Part shown: positions 35,149 to 42,881 of the stretch, one piece after another
Layout: every line of letters begins with the position of its first letter
How positions within the stretch are numbered: the first letter of the stretch is position 1
Assembly (NCBI GenBank): GCA_004293815.1
Contig: RDZD01000009.1
Coordinates: 107,841 to 171,840, forward strand
Reading direction: 5' to 3'
Source: Cytophagales bacterium
GTDB lineage: Bacteria; Bacteroidota; Bacteroidia; Cytophagales; Bernardetiaceae
Length of the DNA stretch: 64,000 nt
The notes under the pieces: generated by a model
What the model was told of the DNA's origin: nothing
The model's database searches: none
The model's input: the letters and a program-made list of their open reading frames with translations, nothing else
Program-made: the position numbers and the translations under genes

Positions 35149-36840
35149 TTATTTAGGAAATTTTATTCCTTTATAACTGTTTGCATCTACGGCGTTCAAA
35201 GAGGACTTGTATTTGCTGTTGATAGCTTTCACAAACTCATTGGTAATGAGGGCTGCACCGCGATCTGTGAGGTGAAGACCGTCTAAACTAAATGCGCCAC
35301 CAGTGACAAACGTTGTGCCATACGTAACACCATTAAAACTAAATCCTGTACTTACTTGATCAAGGAAAGCGTTAATGTCTACAAACGCATAGTTATTATC
35401 TTCTGCTGTTTTCTTGAGCTTAGCATTATATGCTGTAATCCCATTGTTTACTAAGGCAACCTCATCTTCTGAAAGTACCAAGTTGTTGGCAAGTGGAGTA
35501 GCAGGCACAAACCTTGGATCACGTATAGTTACCAGCGCAGGCAAGAGAATGAGTTCTCCTGCTTTGGCCTGACGGAAACCAAGTGGACTTCTTTTATCTT
35601 CAATCAGGAATGGATTTTTACCCGCAGCAAAAGTAGGCAAACCAACTAAGAGCTTGTCAAGCTCTTCTTTGACTTTGGCATCTACTAAGGCTTTAACCTC
35701 AGGTGTCGCCATTTGAGCAGCTACGTTAGAGTCAATCAGAGCCTTTACTTCCGCGCTCTTCATTTGCTTCTCTACCTCGTCCTCAATAGTTTTCTGACCT
35801 TCTCTGCTTTTAACAAAGGCATCTGCTGTAGCTTCAGCAGCAGCTTCGCTTTGTCCAGCAGCGATGGCTCTGCTTTTTACTTCTGCTTTCACCGCTTCGG
35901 TAACAGTAGCTGTCACTTGTGCTTTTACGGCTTCTGTAACTTTAGCCCTTACACCAACTTCTACGGCAGCTTTTACAGCAGTTTCCACTCTAGGCTTGGC
36001 ACTAGCCGTAACACCTGCTTTTAAACCCGCATTCAACGCGTCAGCTTGCGTCGCGTTTAGCTCCACAGCGTTATAAGGAATTGTCGTAAAATAAGGGGCT
36101 TTGAGAATATTTGGAATATTGGCAATAGCACCCTTTAAATTAGAATTTCCAGCTTTCAAGCCTGCAATTGAAGCATCAATGGCACGATCAAAAATGGCGG
36201 AGGCAGTCACTTCATCATTAGCACCACCCGTAGAGGCGTAGCCTAAAACGTCATTATTGCCTATCCAAAGCGTAAAGAAGGTAGGTTTTTGAGCTGCTGC
36301 ATCATCTATAATGCTGGCTGTAGGTCGCGAAGCAAAACGGCGGAAGAAAGGGTTGCCAAGTGCAGAACCGTAGCCATTTACTGGCAAGTGTATGGCTTTT
36401 GCACCAGGTACGGCCATGTTATTGTAAGGACCTTTGTCACCAATATAGCGGAATACTGACGAGTCGCCAGGAGTGGGAATGGGTACAAGGCTGCCTGCCA
36501 CTCTGCCAAGCACCAGCTTGCCGTTGCCGCCGCCACCAGCACCATTACCAGCAGGAACAAAGGGTACTGTGAACTCTCCACCACCCGCAAGCTTCATTTG
36601 TTCAGCTAATAACACCGCATAAGATGTTTGTTGTCCTTCCAAATAAAGTGCACCGTCGGAAAAGCCAGCCGTAAGGGAGTTACCTATGGCCACATATTTT
36701 GAAAAGTCAGCCGTGCCAGCCGAAGGCGTAGGCTCGTCCAGCTTGGGTTCGCAGCCCGCAACCCCCACCGCGAGAACGGCGCAAAAGCCTGCTGCAAGCT
36801 TCCATTGTCTGAGTTTTTGATTGATATATGAAGTTTTCAT
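35149..36840 (-). CDS. SGNH-hydrolase lipoprotein with Ala-rich helical insert
   Basis: 563 residues. A lipoprotein signal ends at AVGVAGC, with C30 as the lipidated Cys. The SGNH/GDSL esterase fold is shown by block I GNSLTAG (S55 nucleophile), block III GNND (194-197) and the DGLH of block V (D520, H523). Between III and V, about residues 262-393 form an Ala/Val/Lys/Glu-rich run with heptad- or 11-residue-like periodicity (TEAVKAQV, TEAVKAEV, PEVKALVD), absent from ordinary family members and predicted to be a long amphipathic helix. It should sit in the outer membrane, hydrolysing lipids or esters. It is 55 bp downstream of the FadL porin gene, a common Bacteroidota pair. Confidence 0.88.
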   Translation of the reverse strand: MKTSYINQKLRQWKLAAGFCAVLAVGVAGCEPKLDEPTPSAGTADFSKYVAIGNSLTAGFSDGALYLEGQQTSYAVLLAEQMKLAGGGEFTVPFVPAGNGAGGGGNGKLVLGRVAGSLVPIPTPGDSSVFRYIGDKGPYNNMAVPGAKAIHLPVNGYGSALGNPFFRRFASRPTASIIDDAAAQKPTFFTLWIGNNDVLGYASTGGANDEVTASAIFDRAIDASIAGLKAGNSNLKGAIANIPNILKAPYFTTIPYNAVELNATQADALNAGLKAGVTASAKPRVETAVKAAVEVGVRAKVTEAVKAQVTATVTEAVKAEVKSRAIAAGQSEAAAEATADAFVKSREGQKTIEDEVEKQMKSAEVKALIDSNVAAQMATPEVKALVDAKVKEELDKLLVGLPTFAAGKNPFLIEDKRSPLGFRQAKAGELILLPALVTIRDPRFVPATPLANNLVLSEDEVALVNNGITAYNAKLKKTAEDNNYAFVDINAFLDQVSTGFSFNGVTYGTTFVTGGAFSLDGLHLTDRGAALITNEFVKAINSKYKSSLNAVDANSYKGIKFPK

Positions 36841-36895
36841 ACAATTTTAAATTGATTTTTAAAGGAGTTTTTTTTATCTAAAGTTCAACACAAGA

Positions 36896-38143
36896 CTAGA
36901 AGTTAATGCCAATTGAGATGCCAGGAATTACAGCACCCGCATGGAAAGTACCAGAAAGAGTATTGGCATCAGGTGCTGCTACGTTTTCGCGCTTGGCTCT
37001 GTCCACAAACAAAAGAGAGGCATCAATATTGACAGCTTCGCCTATTCTGTATCCCAAACCAATGGAGTAGCCAAGAGTGTTTGAATCAGGCGTTTCAGCG
37101 GTCATATAACCATCTTGAACAGGGCTTTGATCAAAATAAACACCACCTCTCAACGCAAAGTTTTCGGTTATGTAGTACTCACCACCTACTTTAAAGATGA
37201 AAGAATTTTTATAGTTGCGCTTTGATACGGTTTCATTGCTGCCAGCCACAAGCGTGTCATACTCAAACTTCAGCTCTTTGTAAGCACTCCAGCCCACGTA
37301 ATTGACTTCTGCCGAAAGCAATAATTTTTCAGTGGGTTGATAAGAGGCACCCAAAGACAATACGTAGGGCAGAGGCAGGCTAGCCTGAAAGTTTGTCGTT
37401 GGAAAGTTTGAAGCTGCGCTACCAGGTACTGTAAAACTGGTTTCACCATTTTTTACAGCCATTGCAGAAGCTGAACGGAAAGATGCGCCAATCATGAGCT
37501 TTTCGTTGACAGCAATAGAGGTGCCTAAATTAAACCCAATCCCGCTGGCTCTACCACTAAGCGTCCCCCTGCTCGGATTGCCATCAGAGTCTGTAAGAGG
37601 TACACCGCGAGTAAGCGATACCGAACCAAAGCTATACGTAAAGCCTGCGCCTACGGATATCATGTCGTTGATTTTGTAGCTGATAGTAGGCTGAACGCTA
37701 ATAGTTTGCAGCTTAATGCTTTCCAGAGCAAAGCGTCCTTCCCAATCGTCAGCCCATTTAACAGAAGAGCCAAAAGGCGTATAAACGCCCAGACCTGCCG
37801 TTATTTTGTCGTTGATTTTGTAGGCAGCATAAACGGCAAAAGGCGTGCCCATGGGCGACTCTGTTTCATGTACTGTGTTGGTGGTGGCAGAGAGATATTT
37901 TACTTTCGAGAAAATAAAGCTCCCACCAAGTACCACGCCGCTTTTGGGCATGCGTGCCATAGCACCAGGATTAAAAAATATAGACGAGGCATCGTTGGTG
38001 AAAGCAACACCCGTGTTGCCCATACCAATTTGTCTTTGTCCTTGCAAATTTACTTGATAACCACCACATAAGGCATTGGGCGCGCCTGAAGCGATTAACA
38101 TACCCGTTATTGCTGTTGCGTAGAGATATTTTGAAAAAGTCAT
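36896..38143 (-). CDS. FadL/OmpP1-family outer membrane transporter
   Basis: 415 residues with a signal peptide (MTFSKYLYATAITGMLIASGAPNAL). The mature start, GGYQVNLQGQRQIGMGNTGVAFTNDASSIFFNPGAMA, is the conserved N-terminal hatch of FadL/TodX/OmpP1 proteins, followed by a 14-strand barrel that ends SIGINF with a terminal Phe. The family takes up long-chain fatty acids and other hydrophobic compounds. I chose ATG 38143; the open frame extends upstream to 38290 but has no signal-like sequence. The promoter at 38177-38205 supports this start. The downstream lipoprotein hydrolase could feed it with freed fatty acids. Confidence 0.93.
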   Translation of the reverse strand: MTFSKYLYATAITGMLIASGAPNALCGGYQVNLQGQRQIGMGNTGVAFTNDASSIFFNPGAMARMPKSGVVLGGSFIFSKVKYLSATTNTVHETESPMGTPFAVYAAYKINDKITAGLGVYTPFGSSVKWADDWEGRFALESIKLQTISVQPTISYKINDMISVGAGFTYSFGSVSLTRGVPLTDSDGNPSRGTLSGRASGIGFNLGTSIAVNEKLMIGASFRSASAMAVKNGETSFTVPGSAASNFPTTNFQASLPLPYVLSLGASYQPTEKLLLSAEVNYVGWSAYKELKFEYDTLVAGSNETVSKRNYKNSFIFKVGGEYYITENFALRGGVYFDQSPVQDGYMTAETPDSNTLGYSIGLGYRIGEAVNIDASLLFVDRAKRENVAAPDANTLSGTFHAGAVIPGISIGINF

Positions 38144-38176
38144 AAACACGTAAGGTTTTGTAATTGAATGATTGTT

Positions 38177-38205
38177 CAAATGTAACAATAAATTCAATCT
38201 TGCAA
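38177..38205 (-). promoter_or_regulatory. Promoter of the fadL-SGNH unit
   Basis: On the minus strand TTG (38205-38203), 18 bases, then TACATTTG (38184-38177), a full Bacteroidota promoter 33 bases before the ATG at 38143. Confidence 0.65.
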
Positions 38206-38321
38206 CTGCAAACCTATCAAAAAAAACAAAAAAGTATGGATTTAATCTTTGAGGTAATAGCAGAATGTTTTTCGCTATGCTACTTGTCAATCCGACAAAT
38301 TGAATTCGAACTTAAAGCCTG

Positions 38322-39506
38322 CTAAACAACTAGTTGGGATGTGAGTATCTGTACACCCGAAGTTACATGGATAAAGAAGTCTTTGATTACCGTATTAGGA
38401 TTTTCGGGCGACTCTGATTTGAGTGTTTCCATGTCGGCATATTTTAGTAAGTCGTCGGTCTGGATAGCTACATAAAGTTTTTCGCCTACCAAGGAAAACA
38501 TAATTGGCAGCCCAATTTTTTTGGAAGTTTCATCACAAAGCGCAATCAAAGAAATAGGCAACATGCTGCCCGTCAAATCAGGACTATCCGCATAAATCAC
38601 ATACTTTCGGGCTAGAGCTTCATTGGGAATCTCCACCATTTCACCACGTAAAAAGTTGTGTTGCATAATATTTTTGCCTAGCTTACTAAAAACTTGCTGG
38701 GTATTGCTAGGCATACAAACCATGCTGGCAAGGGCAGGTGAAGGCATCTGTCCTACAAAAAACAAGCCTTTGAAAATATCACTGCCATTTTCTTGAGCCA
38801 CATGCATTTCTGCAAACTTAATACCACGCCCTTGAAGTTTACCTGTCGTGTAAAAAAACGAATCACACAAATCTGCTCTCAACGGAAACAGTCTGCTGGC
38901 TTCAAACTCTTCATAGCCTAATGAGCCTATACTCATCAATCTGAAATTATAATCTTTTTCTACTAACTTTTTGAGGGTTGAGTCTACAAAAGAAGTGGTT
39001 TTATGACCGTGGGTAGGATTTAGATAGTTGATAAGCTTTTTAATAATAGAGCCTTTGAGTGCGTCTGAGTCATCAGAAATAGTTCCCATATTTTGAAATA
39101 GCCAGATACTGAAATAGCCCAAAGGCAATACTACCAGCAAAGTCAGCCAATGAACCCAGCCAATGACCGCGCTGTAAACCAAAATGATAGCTAAAACAAA
39201 CACACCGTAGATAGGGAATACCTTTTGTTGAAAAAAGACAGGCTTTTCTGCTTCACTATCGCTAGCGAATATCCCCTTGTAAACCCAAACGCAGGCTAGA
39301 GCTATAACAGGAATAGAGATTGCCATAACCAGCCAATGCAACATATTTAGAAACACCAACACAGCCAAAACAGGAAAAATACCAATACCAGTGAGTAAAA
39401 TGCGCTGTTTAAGACGACGTATAGACTCGAAGTACTCTTCCACAATGGTCATTTCGGGGGCTATCTTTTCCTCATAATAGGCACAAATATCTTCTACGGT
39501 TCTCAT
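38322..39506 (-). CDS. DUF3137-family membrane protein
   Basis: 394 residues. Four hydrophobic segments lie at about 35-53, 58-76, 95-113 and 117-136, with short loops. The soluble part after residue 145 contains FAEMHVAQENGSDIFKGLFFVGQ, the core of the DUF3137 family (a SelH-like FKGLFF motif after a variable strand), and ends with VYVAIQTDDLL. The function of the family is unknown. It stands alone between the fadL unit and the small duplicated lipoprotein gene. ATG 39506 is the only good start. Confidence 0.75.
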   Translation of the reverse strand: MRTVEDICAYYEEKIAPEMTIVEEYFESIRRLKQRILLTGIGIFPVLAVLVFLNMLHWLVMAISIPVIALACVWVYKGIFASDSEAEKPVFFQQKVFPIYGVFVLAIILVYSAVIGWVHWLTLLVVLPLGYFSIWLFQNMGTISDDSDALKGSIIKKLINYLNPTHGHKTTSFVDSTLKKLVEKDYNFRLMSIGSLGYEEFEASRLFPLRADLCDSFFYTTGKLQGRGIKFAEMHVAQENGSDIFKGLFFVGQMPSPALASMVCMPSNTQQVFSKLGKNIMQHNFLRGEMVEIPNEALARKYVIYADSPDLTGSMLPISLIALCDETSKKIGLPIMFSLVGEKLYVAIQTDDLLKYADMETLKSESPENPNTVIKDFFIHVTSGVQILTSQLVV

Positions 39507-39866
39507 AAAATGACTATAAAACTCTCTTGAAACGCAAATATGTGATATTTTTTACTAAAAAAAATAAGAGTTTGCTTTTTTATCAAAAAAACGCCTATAA
39601 AAAATCTCTAAACAGAACCTCAAAACACCTTAAGAAACAAATACTTTTTAGCTGACCGTTGGTATTTGTCTTTGTGCGGAAACAAAAAAATTGCAGCGAA
39701 ATTAAACATTCCTATTATAGAATATTTTAATTTTGTTTCCAAAGAGCTGATAGCATAGTGAATAACAACATTGAACCTGTGAGCCATAGGCGACTAGGTT
39801 ATCTACTTTTTCGCTGAAAATCAGTTTTCGACCGTGCCTTGTTGTGTAACAGAATCTTAAAAAAAA
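39507..39866. other. Intergenic region between divergent genes
   Basis: About 360 bp, A+T-rich with long A and T runs, between the DUF3137 gene (minus) and the small lipoprotein gene (plus). It must contain both promoters. No full consensus element and no gene is seen. Confidence 0.6.
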
Positions 39867-40298
39867 ATGGGTCAAAAATTTGTAATTGTCACCAAAGTCG
39901 TATTGCTTGCATTCATGTGCATTTGCTTACAAAATTGCGCATGTTCTCAAACCGATAATAAAAACAAAAAAAAGACAAAGACTATGTCTGAATTCAACGT
40001 AGATGGGCGCATGAGCGTTCGCACTCTTAAAGAGAAATTCAAAAACACCTTTGGCCTTTCACTTCGTGTGTACATAGGCAACAACGCAGGTCGTGGCGCA
40101 CGTTTAGCTGATGATGGCGACCGTTTGGGCACACTTTCGGATGAACGTGGTGCATTATCGAGCGAGAATGGTCTTGATATCAAAGCGGGCATGACCATAG
40201 GTGAGTTTGAGGTGGCTTTCCAAAAAACATTTGACTTGGCAGTTCAAATTGCTGATGCAGATAACGAAAAACTCATGCCTAACGACCACGTTCTATAG
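39867..40298 (+). CDS. Small lipoprotein with an internally duplicated domain
   Basis: 143 residues. The N-terminus is a lipoprotein signal (KVVLLAFMCICLQNC, C24 lipidated). Residues 49-71 (MSVRTLKEKFKNTFGLSLRVYIG) and 109-130 (MTIGEFEVAFQKTFDLAVQIAD) are clear copies of a short alpha-beta unit with shared M-x4-[LF]-x3-F-x2-TF-x-L pattern. I recall soluble one-domain relatives of this unit in Bacteroidota as uncharacterised proteins. Here a signal precedes it. The ATG inside at M40 would give the soluble form; the upstream start has the better signal, but both are possible. The function is unknown. Confidence 0.7.
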   Translation: MGQKFVIVTKVVLLAFMCICLQNCACSQTDNKNKKKTKTMSEFNVDGRMSVRTLKEKFKNTFGLSLRVYIGNNAGRGARLADDGDRLGTLSDERGALSSENGLDIKAGMTIGEFEVAFQKTFDLAVQIADADNEKLMPNDHVL

Positions 40299-40333
40299 GA
40301 TTGATATTATTCTGTTTTTACAAAAAGTCAATG

Positions 40334-40375
40334 AATGGGTTTCGTTATACTTTTAGCGAAGCCCATTTGATTTTT
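40334..40375 (+). terminator. Terminator of the small lipoprotein gene
   Basis: AATGGGTTTCG (40334-40344) and CGAAGCCCATT (40357-40367) pair over 11 bases with one G-U, followed by TGATTTTT. It lies 36 bp after the stop. Confidence 0.65.
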
Positions 40376-40396
40376 AGACAGGTTTGATGAGAGCAC

Positions 40397-40432
40397 AAAA
40401 AAACCTATGAGCCAAAGCTCATAGGTTTTTTT
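40397..40432. terminator. Bidirectional terminator
   Basis: A perfect 16-bp inverted repeat, AAAAAAACCTATGAGC / GCTCATAGGTTTTTTT with a CAAA loop. The T-run is on both strands. It separates the convergent small lipoprotein gene and maeB. Confidence 0.9.
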
Positions 40433-40453
40433 GAATGTAATTTTGATAAAAAA

Positions 40454-42757
40454 TCATGAGTTGGAAGAGATATTGCTCGCACTATGCTTTTTCTTGAGCT
40501 GAGCGTCCACAACCGCAATCGTAACCATGTTTACAATTTCACGGACAGAGCTTCCCAACTGCAAGATATGAACTGCTTTTTTCATACCTAAGAGAATTGG
40601 ACCTATAGCCTCAGCAGAACCAATAGATTGCATGAGCTTGTAGGCAATGTTTCCTGCCGCTAAGTTAGGGAATATGAGAACGTTGGGCGACTCTTCTCGC
40701 AATGTTGAAAAGGGATAGTTTTCTTCCAGCAAATCGTGATTAAAGGCTATATTGGCTTGAATTTCACCGTCCACAATCATGTCAGGGTGCCTCTGTTTGA
40801 GTTTGGCCACCGCTTCACGCACAATTTTTGGCTCGGGGTCATTAGAAGAACCGTAATTAGAGTAAGAAAGCATAGCCACGCGCGGTGTTACACCAAACTC
40901 TTTTGCACTGTGTGCAGCCATAGAGGCGATATTAACCAACTCGTCTGAAGTTGGGTTGGGTATCATGGTAGTGTCGGCAAAGAAAATAGGGCCTTGTTTG
41001 GTGAGCATCAGATACATACCTGCCACTTTGCGATTGGCTTTATACGTACCAATGGTTTCGAGAGCTGGTTTTATGGTGTCGGAGTATTTCCGTGTGAGGC
41101 CAGAAATGAGTACGTCTGCATCGCCCATTTCTACCATCATAGCACCAAAATAGTTGCGTTCGCGCATAATTTTTTGAGCTTCGTGGTGATTGTAGCCACG
41201 TCTCTGACGCTTCTCGAAAAACTTTTCAGCATAAAGTGTGCGCTGCGCTTTGGCCTCCTCGCTTCGGGGATCAATGATAACAGCACCTTCTAAATGCAAA
41301 TTGTGTTCGGCAATAAGGCTTTGAATTTTTTGTTTGTCTCCAAGCAAAATAGGTATGGCAATTTTATCATCCATGACCTCTTCGGCGGCCTGTAATATTT
41401 TCAGGGTATCTGCTTCAGCAAAAACAACTTTCTGAGGCTCTTGACGTGCTTTCACCCAAAGACGACGAATAAGGCTGTCATCATGCCCCATGCGTGACAT
41501 GAGTTCTCGCTCATAAAGTTGCCAGTCAGTGATGGGATAGCGTGCCACTCCGCTGTCCATAGCTGCTTTGGCTACGGCTGGTGCCACAGTTGTAAGCAAA
41601 CGTGGATCTAGAGGTTTTGGAATAATGTATTCGCGACCAAATTGCAGTTTTTTATCGTTGTAGGCGAGCTTTACCACATCTGGTACAGGTTGTTTGGCTA
41701 GCTCAGCTAAGGCGTAAACAGCAGCCAGTTTCATTTTTTCGTTGATTTCTGTAGCACGTACATCTAAAGCACCTCTAAAAATAAAAGGAAACCCTAGTAC
41801 ATTGTTTACTTGATTGTTATAGTCAGAACGACCCGTGGCTATAATGAGGTCTTGACGCGTAGCTTTGGCCAGCTCTACATTAATTTCGGGGTCAGGGTTA
41901 GCCAAAGCAAATACAACGGGGTTGGCAGCCATGGACAGCAACATCTCTGGCGTGAGTACATTCGCTTTGGAAAGTCCAAGAAAGACATCTGCATCTTTGA
42001 GCGCATCAGCTAATGTGTGTAAATCGCGATGAGTGGCAAAACGTTTTTTGGTTTTATCTAAATTAGGGTTATCGGCTCTTACCACACCTTTACTGTCACA
42101 AACGACAATATTTTCGAGCTGGACACCCAAGTCCATAAAAATTTTGATAGAAGACAGCGCAGAAGCACCCGCTCCTGATACTACCACTCGTACGCTCTCT
42201 ACTTTTTTATTGACACACTCGAGAGCATTCAGCATGGCAGCACCTGTAATGATGGCCGTACCGTGCTGGTCGTCGTGCATGAGTGGAATATTCATTTCTC
42301 GTTTGAGACGCTCTTCTATTTCAAAACAATCAGGAGCCTTGATGTCCTCCAGATTGATCCCACCAAATGTAGGTTCTAACAGTTTGACAACTTTTACAAA
42401 GTCGTCTATGTCGGTAGTATTGATTTCTAGGTCAAAAACATCTATCCCAGCAAAAATTTTAAATAAAATACCTTTTCCTTCCATGACTGGCTTAGAAGCT
42501 TCTGGCCCAAGATTGCCCAAACCAAGCACAGCTGTTCCATTAGATATAACAGCTACCAAATTGCCTTTGGCAGTATATTTATACACATTTTCTACATCTT
42601 GCGCTATTTCTTTGCAAGGCTCTGCCACGCCTGGAGAATAGGCCAGTGCTAAGTCGCGTTGTGTTTTTGTATCTTTGGTAGGAATCACTTCTATTTTGCC
42701 AGGTTTTCCCTTGGCGTGGTAGTCGAGCGCGTCATTGCGCTTTATCTTTTGTGCCAT
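40454..42757 (-). CDS. maeB: NADP-dependent malic enzyme with phosphotransacetylase-like domain
   Basis: 767 residues, the full length of MaeB. The malic enzyme half (about 1-425) opens with DALDYHAKGKPGKIEVIP and holds TKTQRDLALAYSPGVAEPC, INLEDIKAPDCFEIEERL (metal site), MHDDQHGTAI and VVSGAGASALSSI (NAD(P) loop). The C-terminal half (about 435-767) resembles phosphotransacetylase, with AAHSAKEFGVTPRVAMLSYSNYGSS; in this family it regulates through acetyl-CoA and is not catalytic. It makes pyruvate, CO2 and NADPH from malate. It is a monocistronic gene bounded by the terminator at 40397. Confidence 0.96.
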   Translation of the reverse strand: MAQKIKRNDALDYHAKGKPGKIEVIPTKDTKTQRDLALAYSPGVAEPCKEIAQDVENVYKYTAKGNLVAVISNGTAVLGLGNLGPEASKPVMEGKGILFKIFAGIDVFDLEINTTDIDDFVKVVKLLEPTFGGINLEDIKAPDCFEIEERLKREMNIPLMHDDQHGTAIITGAAMLNALECVNKKVESVRVVVSGAGASALSSIKIFMDLGVQLENIVVCDSKGVVRADNPNLDKTKKRFATHRDLHTLADALKDADVFLGLSKANVLTPEMLLSMAANPVVFALANPDPEINVELAKATRQDLIIATGRSDYNNQVNNVLGFPFIFRGALDVRATEINEKMKLAAVYALAELAKQPVPDVVKLAYNDKKLQFGREYIIPKPLDPRLLTTVAPAVAKAAMDSGVARYPITDWQLYERELMSRMGHDDSLIRRLWVKARQEPQKVVFAEADTLKILQAAEEVMDDKIAIPILLGDKQKIQSLIAEHNLHLEGAVIIDPRSEEAKAQRTLYAEKFFEKRQRRGYNHHEAQKIMRERNYFGAMMVEMGDADVLISGLTRKYSDTIKPALETIGTYKANRKVAGMYLMLTKQGPIFFADTTMIPNPTSDELVNIASMAAHSAKEFGVTPRVAMLSYSNYGSSNDPEPKIVREAVAKLKQRHPDMIVDGEIQANIAFNHDLLEENYPFSTLREESPNVLIFPNLAAGNIAYKLMQSIGSAEAIGPILLGMKKAVHILQLGSSVREIVNMVTIAVVDAQLKKKHSASNISSNS

Positions 42758-42881
42758 AATACAGTTACAGTAAGGATATTTTGATAGAGATGATACAAGT
42801 TTAAGTTATATACTTTTGAAAAGCTATTATTTGATTTATTTTTTTGCATAGTTTATTTTACCCTCATGCCAAAGCTCTGTT

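Noticed and set aside
34927..35286. A 119-residue plus-strand ORF overlapping the SGNH gene end
   Set aside because: It runs across a terminator hairpin and antisense to the SGNH gene, and has no homology-like motif.
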